Source: CAZGSG01 sp964528095 (GTDB lineage Bacteria > Bacteroidota > Bacteroidia > Chitinophagales > Chitinophagaceae). Taken from it: a DNA stretch of 18,057 bases. Below the pieces are notes generated by a model. It did no database searches. It worked only from the letters and a program-made list of their open reading frames with translations, and was not told where the DNA came from. Shown here piece by piece: positions 6,918-15,542 of this stretch (its first letter is position 1; each line of letters starts with the position of its first letter). The stretch is taken from contig CAZGSG010000108.1 of NCBI GenBank assembly GCA_964528095.1, forward strand, positions 1 to 18,057, read 5' to 3'. Position numbers and translations under genes: made by a program.

Positions 6918-6974
6918 AATTCAAAGCAGTTCCTGCTAAATTCAAAGTCACCTGTAATTATCCCGCTAAATTTC
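6918..6974 (+). promoter_or_regulatory. Candidate LytTR operator and promoter for the kinase-regulator pair
   Basis: AATTCAAAG occurs at 6918-6926 and again at 6939-6947, separated by exactly 12 bp, so the repeats are 21 bp apart, two helical turns. LytTR regulators are known to bind 9-bp direct repeats with about a 12-bp spacer. Twenty bases further on, TAAATTTC (6967-6974) matches 7 of 8 bases of the -7 element, 38 bp before the kinase ATG. Self-regulation by the downstream LytTR protein is inferred. Confidence 0.4.
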
Positions 6975-7012
6975 TTTGTTTTGCTCAGGCGTTTGACTTA
7001 CGACGCAAACAA

Positions 7013-8740
7013 ATGAAAAAGATTCTCTTTTTATTAATAGGTTTAGCAACTATCCTGGAATGTTTTTCTCAAAACATGGTCGACACTATACATCCGTTAT
7101 TTAAAGGGGATATAAACGGTGATAGCATAAGAAGATACCTGGAAAGTACGTACAGCAGCCCCGTCAATTTTCAAAAGAACAGCCAAACAGTACCAACTCT
7201 CAGGTTTGTTGCATTCTATTCAAATTCTCTTTCCATCACAGGGCAAATGGCACACGAGAAGATACCGGCATTAAAACTACTCGAAACAAACACATCCCGT
7301 GTATACGAAATGCCGTCCGGGGGGTATGCTGGTAAATATGCAATACCAATATTTGATTCTACCGGTATTATCATAACCGTTAGCGGCATTAACCGTAAAA
7401 ATGCGGCTGACTATGAATACCGGGTATTGGAAAATAAAACAACAGCCATCATCCCCTGGCGCAGCTGTAACTTATTTTGCGAATCCTACTATGGACGCAG
7501 AAATCCCGATGGTACGGATGAGAAAGAAACCGCCTACCTCGGCCAGTTCAGAACATCCTGGGGCAATAACCTGTTATTCCAGGTAAGAAGAAAAGAAAGC
7601 CCGGAAATACTTATTACTCTCGCGGCATCATGGATCAACAGGGCTCCGTCCGTATTGGGCGTATTTCGCAGCGGAGATATGCCGGCCTTTCTTTCTGTCT
7701 TTAAAGATCAGTGGGAACATGATCTGTTGATAAAACATACGCCGGCAGAAAGAATGGCAAAGGATAGCCAGTTCGTTTTATTACATGAATTCGGGCCAAC
7801 AGAAAATACCCTGATTTTCTATCTTGACGATAAGGTGCGCTCCAAAGAGATTATCGAGTATAATCTTGACAATACAGATTGGAAAATAAATGATTTCGAT
7901 CTGAACCTGATCTGGCTGAAAGATCTGTCGCCAGGAAAACACAGATTGCAAATTCGGTACAGCCTGCAACGACAAAATATTACTGTTTACAATTTTACTA
8001 TCGCGGCAGCCTGGCATCAAACCATTCTTTTTAAGATAACGCTTGGCATATTGGCACTGGCACTGGTGGGTTTTATCCTTTTATTGTTCAGAACAAAACA
8101 GCAAAAAGCAAAACGGTACCTGGAGCAGTTGCGAAAACAACAGACAGAATCGGAATTAAAATCAATACGCGCACAGTTCAATCCGCATTTTGTTTTTAAT
8201 GCACTAAGCTCCATACAGGGACTGATCACTAAAAACGATACGGACAATGCCGATAAGTATCTCACTGAATTCAGTACCCTGCTACGGGATTCATTAAAAG
8301 AAAGCGGCAATGAATCTACCAGCCTGGCAAAAGAAATCAGTATGCTCAGCACCTATCTCGAATTGGAGAAGCTCCGCTTTGGATTTAACTATACCATTGC
8401 TACAGATAAAGAAATAGATATAAACGCGGTGGAGATTCCTTCATTGCTGATTCAGCCGCTGATAGAAAACGCGGTGAAACATGGCGTAGCTGCAAAGTAT
8501 GAAAGGGGTGAATTAACTATCCGTTTCAAAAAATCGTCTGCTGATCTTATCATTCTCATCGAAGACAATGGAGAAGGATTTGACCCTGGCAAAACAACAA
8601 CCGGCTATGGTTTAAAAATAACCCAGGAGCGGATAGACTTATTAAATAAATTATCGACTAATCAACACATTGATCTATCATTTACCCCGTCTGAAACAGG
8701 AACATCCGTATGTTTACTTTTTAAAAACCGGTTTGCATGA
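7013..8740 (+). CDS. LytS-type sensor histidine kinase
   Basis: A 575-aa membrane kinase of the His_kinase (PF06580) class. A signal peptide occupies about residues 1-19. A periplasmic sensing region follows to ~335, ending in a GKHRLQIRYSLQ segment like the Y_Y_Y module found next to the membrane in many Bacteroidota kinases. One membrane helix spans about 337-360 (ILFKITLGILALALVGFILL) and leads into a short coiled linker. The phospho-acceptor is H392 in FNPHFVFNAL. The ATPase domain shows the N-box LIENAVKHG (N486) and the G-box DNGEGFDPG. It phosphorylates the regulator encoded next, with which it overlaps by 4 bp (ATGA). The signal sensed is unknown. Confidence 0.93.
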   Translation: MKKILFLLIGLATILECFSQNMVDTIHPLFKGDINGDSIRRYLESTYSSPVNFQKNSQTVPTLRFVAFYSNSLSITGQMAHEKIPALKLLETNTSRVYEMPSGGYAGKYAIPIFDSTGIIITVSGINRKNAADYEYRVLENKTTAIIPWRSCNLFCESYYGRRNPDGTDEKETAYLGQFRTSWGNNLLFQVRRKESPEILITLAASWINRAPSVLGVFRSGDMPAFLSVFKDQWEHDLLIKHTPAERMAKDSQFVLLHEFGPTENTLIFYLDDKVRSKEIIEYNLDNTDWKINDFDLNLIWLKDLSPGKHRLQIRYSLQRQNITVYNFTIAAAWHQTILFKITLGILALALVGFILLLFRTKQQKAKRYLEQLRKQQTESELKSIRAQFNPHFVFNALSSIQGLITKNDTDNADKYLTEFSTLLRDSLKESGNESTSLAKEISMLSTYLELEKLRFGFNYTIATDKEIDINAVEIPSLLIQPLIENAVKHGVAAKYERGELTIRFKKSSADLIILIEDNGEGFDPGKTTTGYGLKITQERIDLLNKLSTNQHIDLSFTPSETGTSVCLLFKNRFA

Positions 8741-9495
8741 TAACAGCCGTGATAATTGATGATGAAAAAAATAATATTGCCAACCTGCAGGGGCTATTGG
8801 TAAAACACTGCCCGCAGGTGCTGATTGCCGGTACAGCGGTGAATGCCGAACTTGGACAGCTCCTTATTAAAGAGCACAAACCCGAATTGGTCTTCCTTGA
8901 TATTCAAATGCCGGGCAAAAACGGCTTTGAAATGTTGCAGGGTTTACCGGCACATGATTTTGAGCTCATATTTGTTACGGCATTTGACCAATACGGTATT
9001 CAGGCAGTGAAGTTTTCGGCAATAGATTACCTGTTGAAACCTGTTACTATCAGTGAATTGAAGATGTCTGTGGATAAGGCTATTGAAAGAACCAACAGGA
9101 AAAAACAAAATTCACAATTGGAAAATCTCCTGAACTTATTGCAGCACAGGGAGGATAAAAAAGAACACCGGATCGCACTGCCAACGACAAAGGAGATCCG
9201 TTTTATCAACCCGGACCAGATCATCCGTTGTGAATCATCAAATGCTTATACCGGTTTTTTCCTGAAAGACGGGCAGAAGATCATTGTATCCAGGCCAATC
9301 TTTGAATATGATGAGCTTTTAAAAGAATATGGATTCATCCGTTGTCACCAGTCGCACCTGGTCAACAAACAGTATGTGAAAAGCTGGGTAAAAGAAGACG
9401 GAGGATACCTGTTGCTGGAGGACCAGACGCGTATACCTGTATCGAGAAATAAAAAAGAAGAAGTCGGAGACATATTGTTATCCAAACGAAAATAA
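8737..9495 (+). CDS. LytTR-family response regulator
   Basis: A 252-aa cytosolic regulator. The receiver domain (about 1-120) has the acidic pair D8/D9, the phospho-acceptor D55 in FLDIQMPG, T82 and K102 in YLLKP. The C-terminal LytTR DNA-binding domain (about 148-248) shows the usual pattern RFINPDQIIRCESSNAYT and FIRCHQSHLVNKQYV, ending RIPVSRNKK. It is translationally coupled to the kinase through an ATGA overlap. LytTR proteins bind 9-bp direct repeats, and such a pair lies at 6918-6947 upstream of the operon. The target could also include the tlpA-like gene downstream. No truncation is seen. Confidence 0.95.
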   Translation: MITAVIIDDEKNNIANLQGLLVKHCPQVLIAGTAVNAELGQLLIKEHKPELVFLDIQMPGKNGFEMLQGLPAHDFELIFVTAFDQYGIQAVKFSAIDYLLKPVTISELKMSVDKAIERTNRKKQNSQLENLLNLLQHREDKKEHRIALPTTKEIRFINPDQIIRCESSNAYTGFFLKDGQKIIVSRPIFEYDELLKEYGFIRCHQSHLVNKQYVKSWVKEDGGYLLLEDQTRIPVSRNKKEEVGDILLSKRK

Positions 9496-9620
9496 ACGGC
9501 GCCCTTATTTCCATTAATCATTGTTCTAAATTATTATACTGATCCCATTTCGGTATCGCTGGGCTATGCCCGGGCATTAACTATGTCACGCACTTTATTA
9601 TACTTATAAAATAAAAAAAC
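9496..9620 (+). promoter_or_regulatory. Intergenic region with palindrome and direct repeats before the thioredoxin gene
   Basis: The 12-bp palindrome ATGCCCGGGCAT lies at 9566-9577, overlapped by GGGC-TAT-GCCC at 9561-9571. TTATTATACT occurs twice, at 9531-9540 and 9595-9604, flanking it. The palindrome lacks a T tract, so it is not a standard terminator. An operator or promoter region for the next gene is possible; no clean TAnnTTTG is present. Confidence 0.3.
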
Positions 9621-10658
9621 ATGAAACAACTATCACTGATAATCATTCTTATTACACTGCTGTATACCGCCGCAGCGGGTCAGGACAATTTAATCATGCA
9701 TGGTAAAATAGAGCGGATCTCCGGTGCAAAAAACATAATCCTTTCCGGACCACGTCAATTTACTATTCCTATAAATGAAGATGGCAGTTTTGAATTCAGC
9801 ACCAGAATAGACGAGCCGGGCACGACACTTATCAGAACAGACAGTTCCGGCGCGTCTTCAATATGGCTGGAACCCGGTGAATATACGATTAACTGTAAAG
9901 AGATCCTTTTTAATTCAAAAGGGATGCCGCTTTTTAGAATACCTTTTCTCAAAGGCCCAAAAGATGCAACAATACATCATACCGTGAATGAACAGATGTA
10001 TAATATAAGAGGTAATGGTCCTGATGATATGCAAAGAAAATATAGTGAATGGGTTACCCGCAACCTCGATAGTCTTTTCAAGACAGATCCGGGTTCAAAA
10101 ACATTGCCCGGCATGATCCGGCTTTGGCAGCGTTATATCGGAGATGAGCGGGTACTGGAATACCAGTCGATGTTATCAGCTGATCAGAAAAACGGTCTTG
10201 ATTCAAAGCGACTGGACAATTATTTTAACCGTAAAGCCAAGATCGAAAAAGAGAAATTCTTTGAAGATTTCCGAATGAAAGATATTAGTGGCAAGACATT
10301 CAAACTATCTTCTTTAAAAAGCAAAAAGCTGATCCTTGTCGATTTCTGGTCGAGCGATTGTTACCCCTGCCGGAAAAAACATGAGTACCTGGTAGAACTT
10401 TATAAAAAATATGCTGATAAAGGCCTGGAAATCGTCAGCATTTCACTGGATGATGAAAAAGATGCCTGGTTAAACGCCGTAAAAAAAGATGGTATGACCT
10501 GGCCAAACGTATCGGAATTGAAAGGGTGGGAAACTCCGCTTGCTGAACGCTATTTCGTTAAAACTCTACCTTTTAGTTTTTGGCTGGACGGTAACCGGAA
10601 AATAATTAATGCCGGACTTGCGCTTTCTGATAAGCAGATCGAAGAACTACTGCAATAA
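9621..10658 (+). CDS. Secreted TlpA-like thiol-disulfide oxidoreductase
   Basis: A 345-aa exported thioredoxin-like protein. A signal peptide covers about residues 1-19 (ends TAAAG before QDN). An N-terminal beta-rich domain like DUF4369 (about 25-110, with GKIERISGAKNIIL and LEPGEYTI) precedes a helical stretch. The C-terminal thioredoxin/AhpC-TSA domain covers about 213-345. The active site is C247-Y-P-C250 in WSSDCYPCRKK, and the cis-proline P317 sits in KTLPFSFW. Such proteins reduce or reshuffle disulfides in the periplasm; the partner is not known. It follows the LytS/LytR pair in the same direction after 125 bp and may be one of its targets. It ends just before a bidirectional terminator. 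Confidence 0.88.
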   Translation: MKQLSLIIILITLLYTAAAGQDNLIMHGKIERISGAKNIILSGPRQFTIPINEDGSFEFSTRIDEPGTTLIRTDSSGASSIWLEPGEYTINCKEILFNSKGMPLFRIPFLKGPKDATIHHTVNEQMYNIRGNGPDDMQRKYSEWVTRNLDSLFKTDPGSKTLPGMIRLWQRYIGDERVLEYQSMLSADQKNGLDSKRLDNYFNRKAKIEKEKFFEDFRMKDISGKTFKLSSLKSKKLILVDFWSSDCYPCRKKHEYLVELYKKYADKGLEIVSISLDDEKDAWLNAVKKDGMTWPNVSELKGWETPLAERYFVKTLPFSFWLDGNRKIINAGLALSDKQIEELLQ

Positions 10659-10671
10659 TTATGAAACGGCT

Positions 10672-10714
10672 AAAGTGGACATGCCTGCTAATGCATATCA
10701 CCCATGTCCACTTT
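10672..10714. terminator. Bidirectional terminator between converging genes
   Basis: AAAGTGGACATG (10672-10683) and CATGTCCACTTT (10703-10714) form a perfect 12-bp stem with a 19-nt loop. One arm encodes the last residues of EmrB and the emrB stop codon falls in the loop, so the hairpin overlaps that gene's 3' end. On the plus strand the stem is followed by CTTCGCTTTTCCTTTA. Confidence 0.7.
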
Positions 10715-12271
10715 CTTCGCTTTTCCTTTATTCCCTTTTACCATCAGCACAAAAGGTATACAGATCAGGAACATCAGACCGATGTACAGGAACACATCCA
10801 TATAAGATAAGACCATGGCTTGTTTGGTCACTGAGTAATCCAGGGCTTTATACGCATCCTGTAACGCGATATTTGGAGCAAGGCCTTTCGAGATAAAACT
10901 TTGTTGCATGGCATGCACCCTGTTATCTACCACCGGGTTGGTGATATCTAATTTTGCTACAAGGTTTGCACGGTGCGTCATTGTCTGAGACGCCATGAAT
11001 GTCGTGATCACCGCGATACCAAAAGACCCGCCCAGCTGCCGCATCATACCGGTAAAGGCAGCTCCATCACCTATCTGTCTTCCCTTCAATGTACTCAGGG
11101 ATAGAGCTGTTATTGGAATAAACAACATTCCCATACCGATCCCTCTCATGATCAGCATCCAAAAAAAGCTATCGCTATTGGTATCCGGAGTGATAATTTT
11201 ATAGCCCCAGAAACAGAAAATAAAGAAGATAAACATACCACCTGCTACCAGGTATTGCTGTGGTACTCCTTTCTGTAATATTCTTCCAATTAAAGGCATC
11301 ATAAATGCCGTCATTAAAGCTGCTGGTATCATCAACATACCGGCTTGTGTAGCGGTCCACCCCAATGTAGCCTGTGTATAGAGTGGTATAATAAATGTTG
11401 ATCCGTAAAGTCCGAACCCCATGATAAAGGAAAGGATAGTACCCACGCGCAGATTGCCATTCTTCAGTACCCTTAGCTGCACAACCGGGTTACGGAATGT
11501 CAGCTCGCGCCAGATAAAAAAGAAACCACCTAAAATACTGGTAACGGTAAGGAAGATAATCGTGCTGCTGTTAAACCAATCGTCTTCCTGGCCTTTTTCC
11601 AAAATGTATTGTAATGATCCTACAAAGATCGCTAACAATGCAATGCCGATCCAGTCCACATCCCGCATTGCGCTTTTTTCAGCATACCTCGGGCTTCTTA
11701 CAAACTGCAGTGTAAGTAATGTTGCAATGATACCAAGAGGAATATTAATATAAAATATATAGGGCCATCCTGCCATGTCGGTGATATATCCACCCAGGGG
11801 CGGACCGAGCGTAGGGCCAATAATAACTCCTAATCCATAAATAGCCTGCGCCATACTCCTTTTTTCAGGAGGATAACTTTCGGTAATAATCGTCTGGGAA
11901 GTTACCAGCAAAGCACCACCTCCTAATCCCTGGATAAAACGAAAGATCACCAGTTCCCATACGCCTGACGCATTACCACATAAATAAGAACAGATGGTAA
12001 ATATGACAATGGAGACAGCAAAATAATTACGTCTTCCAAATTGTGCCGCAAAAAAACTGGTCATTGGTATCACGATCACATTACCGATGGCATATGCTGT
12101 AATGACCCAGCCGATCTCAGAAGTAGTAGCACCCAGGTTTCCTTTCATATCCGTCAATGCCACATTCACGATCGTAGTATCAACGATCTCCAGCAACGCA
12201 CACACGATACAGGTCAGCGTAATGATGACCCGTCGTGAACCATATTCTATCAGGGACCCTTGTTGTAACAT
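10688..12271 (-). CDS. emrB: DHA2-family drug:proton antiporter EmrB
   Basis: The 527-aa inner-membrane pump of the tripartite efflux set, with 14 predicted membrane helices typical of the DHA2 branch of the major facilitator superfamily. TM1 carries D31 in EIVDTTIVNVAL, loop 2-3 has FGRRNYF (78-84), and the antiporter motif C GPTLGPPLGG is at 152-161. It exports hydrophobic compounds in exchange for protons and passes them through EmrA and TolC. The gene is last in the operon tetR-tolC-emrA-emrB. An AT-rich hairpin lies between emrA and emrB, ending only 10-20 bp before its ATG, which may dampen its expression. The substrate cannot be predicted. Confidence 0.95.
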   Translation of the reverse strand: MLQQGSLIEYGSRRVIITLTCIVCALLEIVDTTIVNVALTDMKGNLGATTSEIGWVITAYAIGNVIVIPMTSFFAAQFGRRNYFAVSIVIFTICSYLCGNASGVWELVIFRFIQGLGGGALLVTSQTIITESYPPEKRSMAQAIYGLGVIIGPTLGPPLGGYITDMAGWPYIFYINIPLGIIATLLTLQFVRSPRYAEKSAMRDVDWIGIALLAIFVGSLQYILEKGQEDDWFNSSTIIFLTVTSILGGFFFIWRELTFRNPVVQLRVLKNGNLRVGTILSFIMGFGLYGSTFIIPLYTQATLGWTATQAGMLMIPAALMTAFMMPLIGRILQKGVPQQYLVAGGMFIFFIFCFWGYKIITPDTNSDSFFWMLIMRGIGMGMLFIPITALSLSTLKGRQIGDGAAFTGMMRQLGGSFGIAVITTFMASQTMTHRANLVAKLDITNPVVDNRVHAMQQSFISKGLAPNIALQDAYKALDYSVTKQAMVLSYMDVFLYIGLMFLICIPFVLMVKGNKGKAKKVDMGDMH

Positions 12272-12281
12272 AGTATAAATT

Positions 12282-12375
12282 AAAAAGTCAAAATTAAAAA
12301 TTCAAAAACAGCTGGCTTAAGTCTGGCGCCTCTTTCAAGATTCGTTTTTGAATTCCACATTTTTAATTTTGAATT
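12282..12375. repeat. AT-rich hairpin element, copy 1 (between emrA and emrB)
   Basis: The 22-nt arm at 12288-12309 pairs with GTTTTTGAA (12344-12352) and TTTTTAATTTTGA (12360-12372), with a 7-nt bulge (12353-12359) between the two parts and a 34-nt loop. AAAAAGTCAAAA (12282-12293) and TTTTTAATTTTGAATT (12360-12375) also occur, in the same order, in copy 2 at 15543-15600. The emrA stop codon (12374-12376) touches the arm. It may act as a partial terminator inside the operon. Confidence 0.7.
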
Positions 12376-13480
12376 AGTCCAGGTGTACATCTACCAGTAC
12401 ATTCATTCCTGGTCTTAATTTTTTAACCAGTGAATCTGTTTTGTCTACGAATTCAATCTTAACGGGTAAGCGCTGCACAACTTTTACAAAGTTTCCACTC
12501 GCGTTATCGGGAGGAAGCAACGCAAAGGTTGAACCTGTGGCTGGCGAGAAAGAAGTAAGTGTGGCGATAAAATCGTGACCAGGATATGCGTCTGCTTTGA
12601 TGATCACCTTTTGGCCGATCTTCATTTTATCTAATTGTGTTTCTTTGAAATTGGCAATTACCCAAACCGTTTCGCTATGCACCACGCTGAATAATGCCTG
12701 GCCCGCCTGTACATACTGTCCTGGTTGCACGTTTATTTTAGATACAAGCCCGTCCTGCGCTGCAGTGATAACAGTATACGACAGATTCAGCTTTGCCGCA
12801 TCTACATCCACCTGTTTTCCTTTGATCGTCGCATCAGCGATATTGATCTGGGAAGCGGTAGCGTTGCTCTGTACAGACACTGCGTTTGTTTGCTGCGAAG
12901 CCTGTTTCTTTTGTTCTTCGAGAATAGACAGTTGTTTTTCCGCGGTTTGTTTTGCCGCCAGTGCCTGCTCGTATTGTTGCTGTGTGATTGAATGGTCTTT
13001 GATAAGGTTAGCATAGCGGTCATGATCCTGCGTGGTCCTCCACACATTGATCTTAGCCGCCTCTATCTGCGCGTCTACTGTACCAATGGAAGCCTGTGAT
13101 GTAGCAATATTGGCTTTTGCCGCTGAGGTGATCGCTTTTGCACTGCTCAGATTACTTTCAGCGATCTGCAATGCCGCTTCTGCCTGTTCTACTTTGATCA
13201 CATAATCCCGGTTGTCCAGGATCAGTAAGGTGTCACCTTTTTTTACCCGTTGGTTGTCTTTTACTATTACTTCAGTTACATACCCTGCTACTCTTGGTAT
13301 TACAGGGCGTATATCTGCACTTACCTGCGCATCATCCGTATCTTCATGATGCTGGCTGTGCTGGTATTTAGATATACCAAACCAGCCGCCGCCGATCAGC
13401 AATAATGCGAGAATGATAATAAAGATCGGGTTGCGCTTTTTTGCCGCCGGCGCTTTTGTTTCGTTGTTCGTTGTTTCCAT
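12374..13480 (-). CDS. emrA: EmrA/HlyD-type membrane fusion protein
   Basis: A 368-aa periplasmic adaptor that bridges the EmrB pump and the TolC channel. A single membrane anchor spans about 18-36 (NPIFIIILALLLIGGG). Then come the first half of a lipoyl-like domain (VIPRVAGYVTEVIVKDNQRV with GDTLL), a long alanine- and glutamine-rich coiled-coil hairpin (about 80-210), the second lipoyl half (AAQDGLVSKINVQPGQYV) and a beta barrel. The EmrA-typical FALLPPDNASGNFVKVVQR is near the C-terminus. The gene begins 26 bp after the tolC stop and is co-transcribed with it. A repeat hairpin begins at its stop codon. Confidence 0.95.
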   Translation of the reverse strand: METTNNETKAPAAKKRNPIFIIILALLLIGGGWFGISKYQHSQHHEDTDDAQVSADIRPVIPRVAGYVTEVIVKDNQRVKKGDTLLILDNRDYVIKVEQAEAALQIAESNLSSAKAITSAAKANIATSQASIGTVDAQIEAAKINVWRTTQDHDRYANLIKDHSITQQQYEQALAAKQTAEKQLSILEEQKKQASQQTNAVSVQSNATASQINIADATIKGKQVDVDAAKLNLSYTVITAAQDGLVSKINVQPGQYVQAGQALFSVVHSETVWVIANFKETQLDKMKIGQKVIIKADAYPGHDFIATLTSFSPATGSTFALLPPDNASGNFVKVVQRLPVKIEFVDKTDSLVKKLRPGMNVLVDVHLD

Positions 13481-13506
13481 ATATAAATGCGATTGTGTGT
13501 TTTATT

Positions 13507-14815
13507 TTATTTTTTCAGATCAATACCCAATGTACCTGTTGTTTGCAATAATTTATTATATGCTACAAAAGCATCTGCCCTGGCCAGTGTATAACTCAGT
13601 CTTGCCTGTAATTGCGCTACATCGGCTTCTAACAGGTCGGTAGTAGTAGCAAGACTGTTATCAAATTTATTTTTTACGATCCGGTAGTTTTCCTGCGCCT
13701 GGTCAACCGCCTTGGCATACACTTCTATTTTTTTACGGTTGCTGATAAGGCTGAGATAACTTTTATTGACCTGTAAGCGAATATTGTCATCGACCATTGC
13801 CTGGTTTGCTACAAGCTGTTGTACTTTGGCATCGGCCTGTTGTACTTTCGCTTTGGTTTTCCAGAGCGACGCGATATTGTAAGAAACGCCAACACCAAGG
13901 TTTACGGCATTGGTAACAGTGAGAAATTTGGGGACATCAAGCGCTACGTATCCGCCGGTCAACTGTACGCTTGGATACAGCTCCCCTTTAACTGCTTTTA
14001 CTCCTGCCTCAGCAGCTTTTTTTCTCAATGAAAGTGCAGCGGCATCTTTCCTGTTAGTAATAGCTGCCTGGATATAATCATCGAGTACACGTGCGTCTTC
14101 CTTTTTTTCAACACCAGCTGTATCAAGTACTAATTCAGTAGCGGTAGGCAGGCCCAGCATCAGGTCCATGTTCACATTGGCGAGCTGCCAGTTGTTTTCC
14201 GCATCAAGTAAACTAAGCTCCACATTGGAAGATTGTAGTTCTGCTTTCAACAGGTCATTACGCGCAAGCAGGCCATTCTTTTCAAGATTGCCCAGGTCCT
14301 TTGCCCGTTGCTGTGATTGTAACAGGTTCTCTTTTACCAGCGTTACAGCTGTTTTTGCTTTATAAAGATTGGCAAATGCCTCGATGGTGGTCTGGATCAC
14401 TTCGTCCTTGTCGTCTTCTGCATCCAGCTTTGCTGCCTGTTCAAGAAACNNNNNNNNNNTAGATAGGGAGCGATGCATTCAGTAAGCCATACATTGCCTG
14501 TGAAATTTTTGGCGGTTCACTTGCGCTACCACCGCCTGAACCGCCATTGTCTTTTGTTTTAAGATCTATATTGGCGCTGTTGAGCCGCAGGTAAGATCCC
14601 GAAACAGAAGCGTTGGGTAATTTCTTTTCAACGGCTTCTTTCAACACAGCCGTAGCTTCATCAATCCGGGCCTGGCTGCTTTTTAACTGGTGACTGTTCT
14701 TTATACTGAGGTCAATCGCTTCATTTAATGTCAAAGCCCTTTTCTCCTGTGCAGAGAGGGGTGATGACAAAAACAGCAGGACTGCACCAAACAGTACGAT
14801 GATCTTATTCTTCAT
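13507..14815 (-). CDS. tolC: TolC-family outer membrane efflux channel, interrupted by an assembly gap
   Basis: The outer-membrane exit duct of the efflux set. A signal peptide is visible (1-22, ends PLSA before QEK). The N-terminal part before the gap is about 118 aa (LTLNEAIDLSIKNSHQLKSS), and 313 aa follow, with the coiled-coil and strand repeat pattern of OEP proteins (ANLYKAKTAV, LTGGYVAL). The 10-N gap at 14450-14459 lies near residue 119 and leaves the two halves in different frames. The frame is restored if the true gap is a multiple of three, so the gene is probably intact. The ATG overlaps the end of tetR by 11 bp, which indicates coupling. Confidence 0.9.
14450..14459. other. Assembly gap (10 N) inside tolC
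   Basis: Ten Ns mark unresolved sequence. The count is likely a placeholder: joining both tolC halves in frame needs a number divisible by three, and the family usually has about a dozen more residues between SLPI and the next helix. Confidence 0.9.
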
Positions 14816-15437
14816 GAGTAAGTATTGCTTTAAAAATTGCTTTGAGATGATGGCTTAGTTTTTTACGGAGGAGTTTTTGAAATTCTTCTTCGGATAATGA
14901 CTGGAGATCATTGAGCTCACGATAAAAATGCTGGGTGGTCAGCATATGGCTTACTGTACCGATCAACGTAGCTACCATCAGGGGAATATCGATATGCTTT
15001 TTAAAAACCCCTTTTTTCTGTCCTTCTATTATTATCTGGCGGATCAGTTGTTGATTTCCTTTCTTTACTTCCTGTATCCTGGCAGAAACAATGATATTAT
15101 TATTTGCCATTTGCTCCCTCACCATCACACGGTGAAAACATTGCTGGTCCATCAATTTACCAATATACTGATCGATCAGCTTTTCTACTTTCTGCATGGG
15201 TTCCAACTCCTTGTTGTTGACCATGTTTTCCAGTTGCAGTTTAAAAAACTCACTGCGGTAGGTAAAGATGGATTCCATCAGTTTTTCCTTGGAACCAAAA
15301 TAATAAGAGATCATTGCAAGGTTAACACCCGAAGTATCGGCGATATCCCTGACCGAGGTACCGCTAAACCCTTTATCCGCAAACAGCTTTTCCGCCGCCT
15401 CCATGATCTGTACCTGCTTTTCACTATACTCAGCCAT
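14805..15437 (-). CDS. TetR-family repressor of the efflux operon
   Basis: A 210-aa regulator from ATG 15437. The N-terminal helix-turn-helix domain (about 5-55) shows IMEAAEKLFADKGFSGTSVRDIADTSGVN split over the usual three helices, then MISYYFGSKEKLM. The C-terminal domain (about 65-210) is the ligand and dimer domain and is not conserved. An upstream in-frame ATG at 15476 would add 13 residues, but it lies inside the operator and promoter, so the shorter start is preferred. It is the first gene of tetR-tolC-emrA-emrB and overlaps tolC by 11 bp, so it probably represses its own operon and is released by an exported compound. Confidence 0.92.
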   Translation of the reverse strand: MAEYSEKQVQIMEAAEKLFADKGFSGTSVRDIADTSGVNLAMISYYFGSKEKLMESIFTYRSEFFKLQLENMVNNKELEPMQKVEKLIDQYIGKLMDQQCFHRVMVREQMANNNIIVSARIQEVKKGNQQLIRQIIIEGQKKGVFKKHIDIPLMVATLIGTVSHMLTTQHFYRELNDLQSLSEEEFQKLLRKKLSHHLKAIFKAILTHEE

Positions 15438-15462
15438 AATTGCCGTTTTAACTAAATCGGGC

Positions 15463-15501
15463 GTAAAGTTAAACAAATGTTTGATTTAAACAAACGTTTA
15501 A
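15463..15501 (-). promoter_or_regulatory. tetR operon promoter with two tandem operators
   Basis: On the minus strand a -33 TTTG (15491-15494) is followed, after 19 bp, by TAACTTTAC (15463-15471), one base from the -7 consensus. Two 16-bp palindromes overlap them: TTAAACGTTTGTTTAA (15486-15501, perfect halves TTAAAC/GTTTAA) and TCAAACATTTGTTTAA (15469-15484, one mismatch), with centres 17 bp apart. This arrangement fits repression by a TetR dimer on each site. Confidence 0.75.
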
Positions 15502-15542
15502 GTAATATTTTTTTACTAGCCTTGTATGAACAGGTAAAACTC

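Noticed and set aside
9566..9577. Palindrome as a terminator of the response regulator gene
   Set aside because: The stem is four pairs around CCGG and has no T tract after it.
13507..14478. Separate 323-aa efflux gene and separate 124-aa gene
   Set aside because: They are the two halves of one tolC divided by the N gap; the apparent start at 14478 lies next to the Ns.
15438..15476. Upstream ATG at 15476 for the TetR gene
   Set aside because: It lies within the operator and promoter elements; the family's N-terminus fits ATG 15437.
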